Assembly (NCBI GenBank): GCA_947178105.1
Contig: CAMWXD010000001.1
Span: forward strand, 119,430-183,429
DNA: 64,000 bases
Direction: 5' to 3'
Source of the DNA: an uncultured Eubacterium sp.
GTDB lineage: Bacteria > Bacillota > Clostridia > Lachnospirales > Lachnospiraceae
Shown: one piece after another, positions 9,844 through 21,013 of the stretch
Layout: each line of letters begins with the position of its first letter
Numbering within the stretch: position 1 is the first letter of the stretch
Program-made: the position numbers and the translations under genes
Notes under the pieces: model-generated
Told to the model about the DNA's origin: nothing
Database searches by the model: none
The model's input: the letters and a program-made list of their open reading frames with translations, nothing else

Positions 9844-10039
9844 AAAATCCGTATCCTCCTTCATCCATATCTCATAAATGCTATTCTGTAAATCCTTCCT
9901 GTTTCCTTGCGCTCATTATATCTCGTGCCGCCAGGAAATTCAATAGTTTCCGAATTTTCTGCACCGATTTGTATATTTTTTCTAATTTGCCGCATACTGT
10001 TTAGGACAATCTGTTAATTATAGGAAGGAGACTTTGATT

Positions 10040-10219
10040 ATGAATCCAGATGAAGTCATTTGCAGTTGCCTTGACATTACAAAAGGCATGATCCAGGAAG
10101 CGGTCAACAACGGTGCAAAAACACTTGAGGACGTACAGGAAATCAACAGTGTCGGCACCGTCTGCGGCGCCTGTATCGAAGACGTGGAAAATCTGATTGC
10201 CGAGCTGACAAGCAAATAA
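10040..10219 (+). CDS. BFD-like [2Fe-2S]-binding protein
   Basis: 59 residues from ATG 10040, 9 nt after GGAAGGAG. A TTG two codons upstream is too close to the ribosome site. The four cysteines follow the bacterioferritin-associated ferredoxin pattern: CSC near residues 8-10 and CGAC (VCGACIEDVENLI) near 43-46. The family binds a [2Fe-2S] cluster and appears either as free BFD or as a domain in NirB-type and amino-acid dehydrogenases. It stands alone and is followed by its own terminator, so partner and role are not shown by context. Confidence 0.85.
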   Translation: MNPDEVICSCLDITKGMIQEAVNNGAKTLEDVQEINSVGTVCGACIEDVENLIAELTSK

Positions 10220-10251
10220 GCATACGGCAGCCACAGAAACATTCACTCCCA

Positions 10252-10305
10252 AAACAGCTTCCCCGCCGCGCACAGAACGCAGCAGGCAGGGAAGCTGTTT
10301 CCTTA
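10252..10305 (+). terminator. Terminator hairpin after the BFD-like gene
   Basis: A 12-bp perfect stem AAACAGCTTCCC/GGGAAGCTGTTT (10252-10263 and 10289-10300), with a 25-nt loop and a weak T-rich tail. Its position directly downstream of the small gene supports the call. Confidence 0.65.
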
Positions 10306-10379
10306 TATCTGCTTTTCTTGACATTCGTACTGCCGTCCCATACAATGAAGGAAATCCATCCTTAAAGGAGGAATCATAC

Positions 10380-11963
10380 ATGTCAAAAAAATTTAACATT
10401 ACCGGGCTGTGCATCCCGGAAAGAGACTACATGGCAGATATCAGCGGCAAACTCGATACAATTATAAAACAATATATCCGGCAGGGAAGATATTTTACTA
10501 TCAACCGCGCCAGGCAATACGGAAAAACCACGATCCTGTATCTGTTGGAACAAAAGCTTGCCGACAGCTATCTCGTCATACACTTAAGCTTTGAGGCTTC
10601 TGATGAAATGTTTGTTTCGTTATACACACTGGCTGTCGGCTTCCTGCGAAAAATCACCCGGCTGCTCCGTCAGCAGAACGCAAATCCATCGCTCCTATGT
10701 AATCTGAACGAGCCAATATCGGAACAATTTCCTCTGGATGACCTCAGTGAACGCATTACCTGCCTGTGCAGGCATTCGGAGAAAGAAATCATACTGATGA
10801 TCGACGAAGTCGACAAAAGCTCTGACAACCAGATCTTTTTGTCCTTTTTAGGGCTGCTGCGTGCCAAATATCTGGCACAGATGCAGAAAAAGGACTATAC
10901 GTTCCAATCCGTAATACTGGCAGGCGTCTATGATATCAAAAACCTGAAACTAAAGCTGCATCCTGAGCAGGAAACAAAATACAACAGCCCCTGGAATATC
11001 GCTGCTGATTTTATGGTTGACTTAAGCCTAAAGCCAGAAGAAATCTCTGCAATGCTGCTGGATTATGAAAAGGATCACGCAACTGGCATGGACATTTCGG
11101 CAATCAGCAGGCTGATTTATGATTATACAAGCGGTTATCCTTATCTTGCCTCCCGCATCTGCCAGATCGCAGACGAACGCCTGCCTGCCGCAGGCGCCTT
11201 TGCAGCTTTGTCCGAAATCTGGACCCAGGAGGGCATTGCTGCCGCAGAACAGCTTCTCCGCAAAGAGCCAAATCCGCTGTTTGATGATCTTGTAAAAAAA
11301 ATTACAGACTTTCCGAAGCTGAAACAAATGCTGCAAGACATTCTTTTTTGCGGCAGCAGCTTTCCATATGAATATGAAAACCATCTGATCCAGCTCGGAA
11401 CAACGTTCGGCTTCCTAAAGGAGAGCCAAGGAAATGCCGTTATTGCAAACCGCATTTTTGAAACGAAGCTATATGACCTGTTCCTGTCTGAAATTGCAGT
11501 AGAAAACACACTGTACCAGTCCGGCTCTATGGAGCGCAACCAGTACATTGTACACGGCTCCTTACAGATGAAGCTGGTCATGGAAAAATTTTGTGAGCAT
11601 TTTACCGAAATATACGGCACAAGCGATGCATCGTTTGTAGAAGCACATGGACGCAAGCTCTTTTTGCTTTATTTAAAGCCGATCATCAACGGAACCGGCA
11701 ATTACTACATCGAAGCGCAGACAAGAGACCAGAAACGGACGGATATTATCGTCGATTACCACGGAACCCGCCACATTATAGAACTGAAAATCTGGCATGG
11801 AAACGAATATCATAAAAGAGGTGAACAGCAATTACTGGAATATCTCAATTACTATCATACAGATACCGGATACTTATTGAGTTTCAATTTTAACGAGCAT
11901 AAAAAAACCGGTATGCAGGAAATCATACTGGATGGGAAGCATATTTATGAAGTGACCGTATAA
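10380..11963 (+). CDS. AAA-like ATPase with C-terminal PD-(D/E)XK nuclease-like domain
   Basis: 527 residues, start ATG after AAAGGAGGAATCATAC. The N-terminal AAA-like domain has a modified P-loop, NRARQYGKTTILYLL (about 43-57), and Walker B LMIDEVDKSS (about 139). The C-terminal 100 residues carry the PD-(D/E)XK pattern: FVEAHGRKLFLLYL, then TDIIVDYHGTRHIIELKIWHG with Asp and ExK, and GEQQLLEYL. These proteins occur in many copies in Bacteroides and Lachnospiraceae genomes. Their function is unestablished and I do not assign one. The gene stands alone between a terminator and GH51. Confidence 0.85.
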   Translation: MSKKFNITGLCIPERDYMADISGKLDTIIKQYIRQGRYFTINRARQYGKTTILYLLEQKLADSYLVIHLSFEASDEMFVSLYTLAVGFLRKITRLLRQQNANPSLLCNLNEPISEQFPLDDLSERITCLCRHSEKEIILMIDEVDKSSDNQIFLSFLGLLRAKYLAQMQKKDYTFQSVILAGVYDIKNLKLKLHPEQETKYNSPWNIAADFMVDLSLKPEEISAMLLDYEKDHATGMDISAISRLIYDYTSGYPYLASRICQIADERLPAAGAFAALSEIWTQEGIAAAEQLLRKEPNPLFDDLVKKITDFPKLKQMLQDILFCGSSFPYEYENHLIQLGTTFGFLKESQGNAVIANRIFETKLYDLFLSEIAVENTLYQSGSMERNQYIVHGSLQMKLVMEKFCEHFTEIYGTSDASFVEAHGRKLFLLYLKPIINGTGNYYIEAQTRDQKRTDIIVDYHGTRHIIELKIWHGNEYHKRGEQQLLEYLNYYHTDTGYLLSFNFNEHKKTGMQEIILDGKHIYEVTV

Positions 11964-12068
11964 CCGTCCTTTTGCCCCTGATGTTTTTATGTTTTTCTAA
12001 AACAATAAAAATATTTTAGTTTTTCCTAAAAAAACAGTTGCTTTTCTGCGTATAATTGAGTATGATAA

Positions 12069-13646
<1,578 letters not shown>

Positions 13647-13691
13647 AGGCTTTTAACTAATTTTCACGCCAACACTTCATAATCTCAGAAA

Positions 13692-13737
13692 GGGTGCTGT
13701 AAAATCTTTCCTTTTTACAGCATCCTTCTCTTTTTCC
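13692..13737 (+). terminator. Terminator after GH51
   Basis: Stem GGGTGCTGTAAAA pairs with TTTTACAGCATCC (13692-13704 and 13713-13725) with one G-T pair, followed by TTCTCTTTTT. Confidence 0.85.
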
Positions 13738-13844
13738 TAAATAAAATTTGCTTTTTACCCTCATATCCTGTAAACTATATGTTGTGATATTCTTAGCATT
13801 TGTATTGGAAGAACTGACAGTTCCACAGGAAGGAGCAACCTACT

Positions 13845-15530
13845 ATGAAAAAATCCATGAACCAGTCCACACTAAACCTGATCTTAAACGGGATTTCCAT
13901 TCTCACCCTTATTTTTATGGGGGTCGCCTTGTTTTCCAACAGCCATATTCGCGGGCTTTTGAATACCGCAAATGAGGAGCGGTTTGACCTGACCTACAAC
14001 GCCAACCGCTTTATGAACGGCTCTGCTTATCTGACAAATGAAGTCCGTGCGTTCGCGGCAACCGGAGCGCAGGAGCACTATGACAATTACTGGGAGGAAG
14101 TCAACGAGTCAAAAAACCGTGATATCGGCGTTGCCGCTATGCAGGAAATCGGTATTACAGACGAAGAACAGGGCATGATCGACGATATGTTTGCACTGTC
14201 CAACAAGCTCGTACCATTGGAAGAAGAATCGATGGAGCAGGTAAAAGCAGGCGACCGGGAAAGTGCCGTTGCCTATGTCTATGGAGAAGATTACAGCAGC
14301 TCAATCGCACAGATCAACGCATTAAAGGAACAGTTTTTAGCCGCACTGGATACAAGGACACAGGCACGCCTGGACGACCTGAACTACCAGGCTGGATTTA
14401 TCCGTCAATGCATGACAGCCGCATTGATCCTGATTGCCGTATTGCAGCTTATCAGCATGATTGTAACAAACAGGCGGGTGCTGCATCCGATCGTTGCCGT
14501 CCGTGACCAGATGAGCGAGATTTCAAACGGCAACCTTTCCGCAGATTTTGCGCTGAAGCCGAGTACTTCCGAAATCGGGATGCTCGCGGCGTCCATTCAT
14601 GAGACAAAACGGGAGCTGAAAAAATACATCCAGGATATTGACCGTAAACTAGCGCAGATGGCAGAGGGTTCGATGGATTTAACCATCGGTGACGACTACC
14701 GCGGTGAATTTCTGCCGATCCAGACAGCAATGCGCCAGATTGTAGATTCCCTAAACCATGCATTGTCACAAATCAGCATGACTGCCGACCATGTATCGAG
14801 AGAATCCGAGCATATGGCTTCCGGGGCAGAAAGCCTGTCCAACGGCACTGTCCGCCAGGCATCTGCGGTACAGGAGCTGTCCGCCAGCATCCAGGAAATA
14901 TCCGGGCAGGTAGACCGCACTTCTGCGGATGCTGACCATGCAAAGCAATCCTCCGCGGACGCTGCACAGCAGTTGCAAATATGCAGCCAGAAGATGGCAT
15001 CTCTTTCCAATGCGATGGCTGATATTTCCAAAGCTTCCAACCAGATCGGCGGCATTATTAAGACAATAGAGGATATTTCTTTCCAGACCAATATCCTGGC
15101 GTTAAACGCAGCCGTAGAAGCGGCGCGCGCCGGAGAAGCCGGAAAGGGCTTTGCCATTGTAGCGGATGAGGTGCAAGACCTTGCCAACAAAAGTTCTGTC
15201 TCCGCACAGGATATTGCAGAGCTGATTGAAAACTCCATGAAGCTCGTACAGTACGGCTCTTCCTTGACGACTGAGACGACTGACGCAATTACCGCCGTGG
15301 TCTCCAGCGCCCAGAAATCCACCGAACTGGTAGAACGGATTGCTGAATCGGCACAATACCAGTCGCATTCGTTAAAACAGTTGACACAGGGTATGGAACA
15401 GATCTCAGAAGTCGTACAGTCAAACGCCTCCACGGCGCAGGAATCCGCACAGTCAGCAAAGGAGCTGTATCACCAGGCAGAGGAGCTCAAAGTCTCGGTA
15501 CATAGATTCCGCCTGCGCAGGCAGCCATAA
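13845..15530 (+). CDS. Methyl-accepting chemotaxis protein
   Basis: 561 residues, start ATG after GGAAGGAG. The order is a short cytoplasmic N-terminus, TM1 at about 14-34, an extracellular four-helix-bundle sensor (about 35-183) rich in acidic and polar residues, TM2 at about 185-205, a HAMP domain ([22 protein letters not shown]), and a long cytoplasmic coiled coil. The invariant hairpin tip is [20 protein letters not shown] followed by [11 protein letters not shown]. It would signal through CheA/CheW. No other chemotaxis gene is nearby; its ligand is unknown. It converges on the ABC exporter genes with 24 bp between stop codons. Confidence 0.96.
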   Translation: MKKSMNQSTLNLILNGISILTLIFMGVALFSNSHIRGLLNTANEERFDLTYNANRFMNGSAYLTNEVRAFAATGAQEHYDNYWEEVNESKNRDIGVAAMQEIGITDEEQGMIDDMFALSNKLVPLEEESMEQVKAGDRESAVAYVYGEDYSSSIAQINALKEQFLAALDTRTQARLDDLNYQAGFIRQCMTAALILIAVLQLISMIVTNRRVLHPIVAVRDQMSEISNGNLSADFALKPSTSEIGMLAASIHETKRELKKYIQDIDRKLAQMAEGSMDLTIGDDYRGEFLPIQTAMRQIVDSLNHALSQISMTADHVSRESEHMASGAESLSNGTVRQASAVQELSASIQEISGQVDRTSADADHAKQSSADAAQQLQICSQKMASLSNAMADISKASNQIGGIIKTIEDISFQTNILALNAAVEAARAGEAGKGFAIVADEVQDLANKSSVSAQDIAELIENSMKLVQYGSSLTTETTDAITAVVSSAQKSTELVERIAESAQYQSHSLKQLTQGMEQISEVVQSNASTAQESAQSAKELYHQAEELKVSVHRFRLRRQP

Positions 15531-15554
15531 CGCAAGCCCCTTGTTCCCGAAAAA

Positions 15555-17393
15555 TTACTGCGCATCCAGATACAGCCCCGCCTGCACCTTCCACATGCCG
15601 GCGTATTTGCCTCCTGCCGCAAGCAGCTCTTCATGCGTTCCCGCTTCGATGATCCGCCCCTGCTCCATCATATAAATACAGTCTGCATCCCGCGTGGTGG
15701 ACAGCCGGTGCGAGATAAATACGACCGTTTTATCCTGTGCGATCTCATTTAACTCCTGGTTCAGCTCATACTCCGCCCGCGGGTCTAACGCACTGCTTGG
15801 CTCATCCATAATAATCAGGTTCTGCCTGCGGTAGAGGGTACGCGCAATCGCGACCTTCTGCATCTCGCCGCCGGACAGGTTGACGCCGTCCTTTTCAAAC
15901 TCCGTCGTCAGCGGCGTCTCGATCTGATAGACCAGACGGTTATCCTGCAACGTAAAATGTGCGTCATATAACGCTTTTTCTACCTCGTAGTTTTCTTTTT
16001 TCGTATTTTGGCTGACATCCATCAATACATTTTCCTTTAATGACGCCGCATAGATTTTAAAATCCTGAAATACCGAGCCGATGGAATGGCGGTAGCCCTC
16101 CACCGCATAATCCCGGATGTCCGTCCCATTGCAGCAGATGCTTCCGCTGTCCGGGTCATACAGGCGCAGCAGCAGCTTTACAAGCGTGGTCTTGCCGGAG
16201 CCGTTATAGCCGACGAGCGCAATTTTCTGCCTGGCGCCGATTTGCAGGCTGATGTCCTTTAGCACCGGTTTCCCAGGCTGATAGGAAAATGTCACATGCC
16301 GGATATCAAATGATACAGGGCTTGTCCCGACAGGCAGGTTTTTTGCAGATACAACCGAAGGCTCCATATTCGTCAGGCTATGGATCCGTTTTACATATGC
16401 CGCGTTTTCCGCCGCTTTTTTCCATCCCATAATCATGCTGCCAGAGCTTTTGGAAACATAGCTCGCAGCCTTTAAGCTGCTCAGCATCGCAGCATAAGAA
16501 AGCGTATGCAGCTTTAACACCTGATACAGCAGCAGCGACCAAGAAAGCACGCTTTCCAGATACACAGGGCCGACGGCATCCCGGATACATCCGTACACAA
16601 ACAGCTTTTTTCCGTATGTGCGGTGAATACGCCGGATTTCCTTCTGCGAACGGTTAAAATCCTGCCTGCATTTTTGCTGCATTCCCGGATACAGGCGCAG
16701 GTCTTTGGCATAGTCGGACAAGTAGAAGACCCGGTTTTGGTACTCGCGTTTTTGCTCATAAGGCAGCCGTTCCATACGGGAAGCGATTTGCAGCCTGTTT
16801 TCCTTCCCTGCAAGCCACAGCGATACGCAAAAGCTCACTCCTGTTACAAGCAAAATCAGCGGATTCACTGTCAGGCAAAAGCCCAGGGCAAGCACAAACT
16901 GGGTGATTCCCGCACTGTAGGTCTCTACCGTCTCCAGATAGCGGTCAATGCATGTATCTGACTCTTCCGCCGCAAGAATAAACTTCTGGTAAAAATCTGT
17001 CTCATCGTAGCACGCAAGGTCTAGGTCTTTCGTCCGCTCATAAATATGCATTCGAAATGCCTGGTGCAGGACTGGCGTAAGCCTTGGCTTTACCGACTGC
17101 TTATAATAGGAAAACGACATCGTCGATACAAATACGGCAGCCATAAAAATAACCATACACCAGAAAAACTGCTTCCACGGCCCGCCGCGCTCCGCAATCC
17201 CAAGCGCGTAATTGATCATCCAGATAAATTCAAAAAAGATAGACACTTGCAGCTTGACGCTTTCAAAAACATGAAACGCCATCCCTCCTGGCGCCGCCGC
17301 AAAGCAAAACCTGGTCAAAAACCACTGCTCTTTGAGTATTTCTTTTGCTGTCAGCTTCTGTTCCCTGCCGTCTCCCGTATGATGTTTCTGCAT
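15555..17393 (-). CDS. ABC transporter, fused permease-ATPase (exporter half, second gene)
   Basis: 612 residues from ATG 17393, 7 nt after AAGGGG. An N-terminal six-helix membrane domain spans about 30-320 and the nucleotide-binding domain about 350-600. Walker A is GYNGSGKTT, signature LSGGEMQK, Walker B LIIMDEPSSALD, and H-loop VVFISHRLSTTR, all intact. It lies 38 bp downstream of another half-exporter of the same layout, so the two probably form a heterodimer. No peptidase C39 domain is seen. Substrate is not shown; the divergent LytTR system hints at a peptide or antimicrobial. Confidence 0.9.
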   Translation of the reverse strand: MQKHHTGDGREQKLTAKEILKEQWFLTRFCFAAAPGGMAFHVFESVKLQVSIFFEFIWMINYALGIAERGGPWKQFFWCMVIFMAAVFVSTMSFSYYKQSVKPRLTPVLHQAFRMHIYERTKDLDLACYDETDFYQKFILAAEESDTCIDRYLETVETYSAGITQFVLALGFCLTVNPLILLVTGVSFCVSLWLAGKENRLQIASRMERLPYEQKREYQNRVFYLSDYAKDLRLYPGMQQKCRQDFNRSQKEIRRIHRTYGKKLFVYGCIRDAVGPVYLESVLSWSLLLYQVLKLHTLSYAAMLSSLKAASYVSKSSGSMIMGWKKAAENAAYVKRIHSLTNMEPSVVSAKNLPVGTSPVSFDIRHVTFSYQPGKPVLKDISLQIGARQKIALVGYNGSGKTTLVKLLLRLYDPDSGSICCNGTDIRDYAVEGYRHSIGSVFQDFKIYAASLKENVLMDVSQNTKKENYEVEKALYDAHFTLQDNRLVYQIETPLTTEFEKDGVNLSGGEMQKVAIARTLYRRQNLIIMDEPSSALDPRAEYELNQELNEIAQDKTVVFISHRLSTTRDADCIYMMEQGRIIEAGTHEELLAAGGKYAGMWKVQAGLYLDAQ

Positions 17394-17431
17394 CCTCACA
17401 CCCCTTCTTTCTTGTTCCTTCTGCCGGTTCC

Positions 17432-19234
17432 TTATGCCAGGTAATTTTTTGCCTGAGTCCGGTACAGCGAGGCATATTTTCCATTTTTCTCCATCAGTTC
17501 TTTATGGCTGCCACGCTCCGTAATCCTGCCGTTTTCCAGAAAAAATACGACATCTGCATTCCGCACGGATGACAGCCGGTGCGAAATGAAAAACAGCATC
17601 CGCTCTCCGCTGAAACGCAAAATATTTGCAAACAGGCTGTATTCCGCAATCGGGTCAAGCGCACTGCTCGGCTCGTCAAAGACCGCAACCGGGCAGTCTT
17701 TCGCAAACGCGCGCGCAGCAATGATTTTCTGGCTCTGCCCGCCGGAAAGCACCATCCCTTCCCTCGAAAACTCTTTTGTCAAGACCGTCTTTTCCTGCCT
17801 GTCCCAGGAGCGTACTTCCTCTTCCATCCCTGCAAGCTTTAGCGCCTTCCATACGGTCTGTGCATCCTGCTCGGGCGTTTGGTGCGCACCCATCAAAATA
17901 TTTTCCTCCACCGTATCCGCAAAAATTTTCCCGTCCTGAAACGCGGCTGTAAACAGGCTTCGGTATGCGCGCAGGTTGTATTCGCGGATATCGGTGCCAT
18001 TGACTAAAATCGCTCCCTCATCCGGGTCATACAGGCGCAGCAGCAGCTTCATCAATGTCGTCTTACCGGAGCCGTTGAATCCGACCAGCGCCGCGTGCTG
18101 CCCCGCGTGCAGCTCCAGGCAGACATCCTTTAGCACAGCCCTGCCCTCCTGATAGCCAAACGACACATGAGAAAATGTAATTGTTCGTATCGTCCGCTCC
18201 GGTATCATTCCGTCCGCATCCTCCGGTATTTTCGGCTCATAGTTTAAAAAGCCTTCGATCTGTTCGATAAAAAAGCTGTTTTTAATATTTTCCACCGCAG
18301 CTTCTGCGCTGTACAAAAAATCCCACGTATTCGTACACATAAAATTTTGAAAGACAGCCAGCTCCGCAAACACCATCGACCCGGTCACAAGCGTATGGTA
18401 TCCGGCATACAAAAACGAGCCGTTAAATAATAGCGTAAATGTGAAATACTGAAAGCAGAAAAATAATAACAGATTGACCGGCGCATACCGCCTGACTGCC
18501 TTTTGCTCCGCCTTTACGGATTCGTCATATTTGCGTCCAAGCAGCGAAAAGACATTGCTTAATCGAATTTCCTTGGCATAATCGGCAAGGTGGATCGTAC
18601 GGTTGACATAATCCGCAATCCGCTTAAATATAATCGTTTCCCGTTCCAGGCGGAATAAACGGCCGCTCAGTATCCCATTAAATACAAAGTTCCCAAGAAT
18701 CGGCAGGATAATAAACAGCAGCGCATACCGGTTCATCCTCCAGATCATATAAAATCCCGTCAGTGCGGCGAGAAAGGATACAATCATATCACTAATATCA
18801 TACAGCATCTTCGGCACCCGTGCTTTTGCCTCCCGTACCGCCATCATATACTGATTATAAAATTCACTGTCCTCAAAACAGGTAAGGTCCGCCAGGCACG
18901 CCTTTTCATACAGCAGACGGGTCATCCCCTCCAAAAAGCGCACATCGGACACCGGGCTTGCCATATTCGTGTAATACTGCAAATAAATATGTATGACAGC
19001 CCGCGGCAGAAATCCTGCCCACAGCAGCGCAAACATCGTCTGGAATTCCAGATTTTTCTCCACTAGGCTTAAAATGACCTGCGTAAAAATCGCCCCATAA
19101 ATCAAATACTCATAAACGGTGCAAAACCGCTCTAAAAATTGCAGCAAAACCCGCTTTTTATCTATCTGCCAGACAATTTTTAAAACATACAGATGCGCAT
19201 GTGCAATGCGTGCAATCGGACGTTTTGTTTTCAT
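17432..19234 (-). CDS. ABC transporter, fused permease-ATPase (exporter half, first gene)
   Basis: 600 residues from ATG 19234, 8 nt after GAAAGGAG; the frame continues to 19264 without a ribosome site. A six-helix membrane domain is followed by an ATPase domain with Walker A GFNGSGKTT, signature LSGGQSQK, Walker B PVAVFDEPSSALD and H-loop MLFFISHRLSSVR. Both catalytic Glu residues of the pair are present, so neither site is obviously degenerate, unlike many bacterial heterodimeric exporters. The gene is transcribed away from the LytTR regulator at 19550 across a 315-bp shared control region. Confidence 0.9.
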   Translation of the reverse strand: MKTKRPIARIAHAHLYVLKIVWQIDKKRVLLQFLERFCTVYEYLIYGAIFTQVILSLVEKNLEFQTMFALLWAGFLPRAVIHIYLQYYTNMASPVSDVRFLEGMTRLLYEKACLADLTCFEDSEFYNQYMMAVREAKARVPKMLYDISDMIVSFLAALTGFYMIWRMNRYALLFIILPILGNFVFNGILSGRLFRLERETIIFKRIADYVNRTIHLADYAKEIRLSNVFSLLGRKYDESVKAEQKAVRRYAPVNLLLFFCFQYFTFTLLFNGSFLYAGYHTLVTGSMVFAELAVFQNFMCTNTWDFLYSAEAAVENIKNSFFIEQIEGFLNYEPKIPEDADGMIPERTIRTITFSHVSFGYQEGRAVLKDVCLELHAGQHAALVGFNGSGKTTLMKLLLRLYDPDEGAILVNGTDIREYNLRAYRSLFTAAFQDGKIFADTVEENILMGAHQTPEQDAQTVWKALKLAGMEEEVRSWDRQEKTVLTKEFSREGMVLSGGQSQKIIAARAFAKDCPVAVFDEPSSALDPIAEYSLFANILRFSGERMLFFISHRLSSVRNADVVFFLENGRITERGSHKELMEKNGKYASLYRTQAKNYLA

Positions 19235-19456
19235 CGTTTCAGCTCCTTTCGCATGACTTCCCACAGCAGCCTGCGGCTATGGAATTGCCGGCAGTCGCTG
19301 CTAACGGTTTACTGGCAGTTTCCAAAAAGCTGCTGCGGTCGTTTTACTTCAAGTATGCTCTGATCCTGTTTGACGAAGCTGCCAGGATACAGCCATACTT
19401 TGGGAAAGCAAAAAAATTATAACACAGAATACAGAAAAGATGCGGATACGTCCGCG

Positions 19457-19515
19457 AATTTGGGGATTTTGTCCTCAAATTATGGATTGATTCTACAAAA
19501 ATTTCAGAGTATAAT
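19457..19515 (+). promoter_or_regulatory. Promoter and operator-like palindrome before the LytTR regulator
   Basis: The promoter TTGATT-17 bp-TATAAT occupies 19487-19492 and 19510-19515. Directly upstream is an imperfect palindrome, AATTTGGGGA/TCCTCAAATT (19457-19466 and 19472-19481, one mismatch). The rest of the divergent region 19235-19549 holds no gene that I can support. The palindrome could serve either direction. Confidence 0.6.
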
Positions 19516-19549
19516 AGACGGATAATGAGTAAAGAAAGGATGCTGCGCC

Positions 19550-20272
19550 ATGCTGCAAATTGCCGTCTGCGACGACGAACCGCTGTCACTGAAAAACATC
19601 GAAGCCGAGACAAGGCGCTGTCTGGAAAAACAGCATATTTTCCCGATGATCACGACATTCACAAACGGGACGCATTTACTGTATGCGCTGGAAGACGGTG
19701 ATTTTTTTGACCTGCTGCTCTTAGATATCGAGATGCCGGACATCTCCGGGATGGATCTGGCACGCCGGATTCACGAAAAGCTGCCGCAGGCTTTGATTAT
19801 CTTTGTGACCGCATATTTTAAATATGCCGTAGATGCCTATGAACTGAATATTTTCCGCTACATCCCCAAAAACCAGTTGTCCGGCAGGCTGATGCACGCC
19901 GTAACAGACGCAGCCGCCATACTGGAGACACAGGATACCGAATCTTACCTGATCAGCAGCCAAAACCGCATGGAGCGGATTCCGCTGAAAAATATCCTGT
20001 ATCTGGTACGGGAAGGAAAGAACGGGATCTTTCACCTGTGCAGCCAGCCGGAACCGATCCGCCTGCGCAAATCCCTCGCGGAAATCCATGCAGAGCTGCC
20101 GCAAGACGAATTTATCTATATCGACCGGGGCTGCATCGTCAACCTGCGCCACGTATCCAGCATCGTACGCACAGACTGCATACTGGCAGACGGCAGCAGG
20201 CTGCCGATCGCGCAAAGCAGGCTGTCCGAGCTTAAGCGCAGGCTGAATCTCTTTTGGAGCTGTAAAATCTGA
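19550..20272 (+). CDS. LytTR-family response regulator
   Basis: 240 residues. The N-terminal receiver domain has acidic residues in VCDDEP (about 6-8), phospho-acceptor Asp in DLLLLDIEMPDISGMD (about D56) and the lysine region FRYIPKNQL. The C-terminal LytTR DNA-binding domain spans about 135-235, with LKNILYLVREGKNGIFHL and FIYIDRGCIVNLRHVSSI. Such regulators (AgrA, ComE type) bind direct repeats upstream of peptide, bacteriocin or transporter genes. It is followed 51 bp later by a GHKL kinase. The divergent ABC exporter genes are an obvious candidate target. Confidence 0.93.
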   Translation: MLQIAVCDDEPLSLKNIEAETRRCLEKQHIFPMITTFTNGTHLLYALEDGDFFDLLLLDIEMPDISGMDLARRIHEKLPQALIIFVTAYFKYAVDAYELNIFRYIPKNQLSGRLMHAVTDAAAILETQDTESYLISSQNRMERIPLKNILYLVREGKNGIFHLCSQPEPIRLRKSLAEIHAELPQDEFIYIDRGCIVNLRHVSSIVRTDCILADGSRLPIAQSRLSELKRRLNLFWSCKI

Positions 20273-20323
20273 AAACATGATCTTCCATACAACTAATTTC
20301 TGCTTTCGGAGAACCTGATATCT

Positions 20324-21013
20324 ATGAAAAACCTGTTAAAAAAATCACTGCGTTCCAGAGTCCGTTTTCTGGAATTAAAAAATACACTTTTGGAAGAAAA
20401 CCAGCAGCGGCTGCATGAAATCTACAAAGAAAACGCCAGGCTGTACCACGACATGAATCACCACCTGCAAATCATCTCCTGGCTGGCACAAAAAGCGGGA
20501 AATACTGAAATCATGGACTACACCGCCTCCATCAGCGAACCGATCCGGCAGCTCCCGGACGTGGTGTGGAGCGGTGTAGGCATTGTAGACGCGATTTTAA
20601 ACCACGCGCTGATGCTCGCGGAAGCAAAAGGAATCACAATGGATGTCAACGTAGAATTTCCGAATACCTGTACGGTCACCGCAGACGATATCTGCGTCAT
20701 TTTATTTAACCTGCTTGACAATGCCATAGAAAACACAAAAACACCCCCTGTCAAGCCAGGCAGCAGCGCCGACGCTCCAACCATCCGCGTCACCATCCGC
20801 CGGATTGCACAGTTTTTAATGATCAAGGTACAAAATCCATGTACAGAAAACAGGCGAAGCTATTTCGGCAGATTTTTCACAACAAAAGCCAATCCACTGC
20901 TGCATGGCATTGGCTTGCAAAATGTACGCAAAACTGCGGAAAAGTATGGTGGGAATGTGGAGGTCTCGGTACAGGATGGGGTGTTTGCTGCTGCGGTGCT
21001 GTTGTTTTTATAA
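20324..21013 (+). CDS. GHKL-type sensor histidine kinase without a membrane sensor
   Basis: 229 residues. The H-box is ARLYHDMNHHLQIISWLAQK (about 42-61), the N-box ICVILFNLLDNAIENTK, and the G-box region GRFFTTKANPLLHGIGLQNVRKTAEKYGG. These are AgrC/VirS-like GHKL features. The protein starts directly with a coiled-coil dimerisation helix (LKNTLLEENQQRLHEIYKEN); the 5-7 TM sensor domain normal for this family is absent, and the 51-bp gap upstream cannot hold it. It may be soluble and rely on a partner for sensing. It ends 6 nt inside the convergent permease gene. Confidence 0.88.
   Translation: MKNLLKKSLRSRVRFLELKNTLLEENQQRLHEIYKENARLYHDMNHHLQIISWLAQKAGNTEIMDYTASISEPIRQLPDVVWSGVGIVDAILNHALMLAEAKGITMDVNVEFPNTCTVTADDICVILFNLLDNAIENTKTPPVKPGSSADAPTIRVTIRRIAQFLMIKVQNPCTENRRSYFGRFFTTKANPLLHGIGLQNVRKTAEKYGGNVEVSVQDGVFAAAVLLFL

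Noticed and set aside
17432..21013. An agr-type quorum-sensing locus
   Set aside because: There is no AgrB peptidase, no AgrD-like peptide gene, and the kinase has no membrane sensor.
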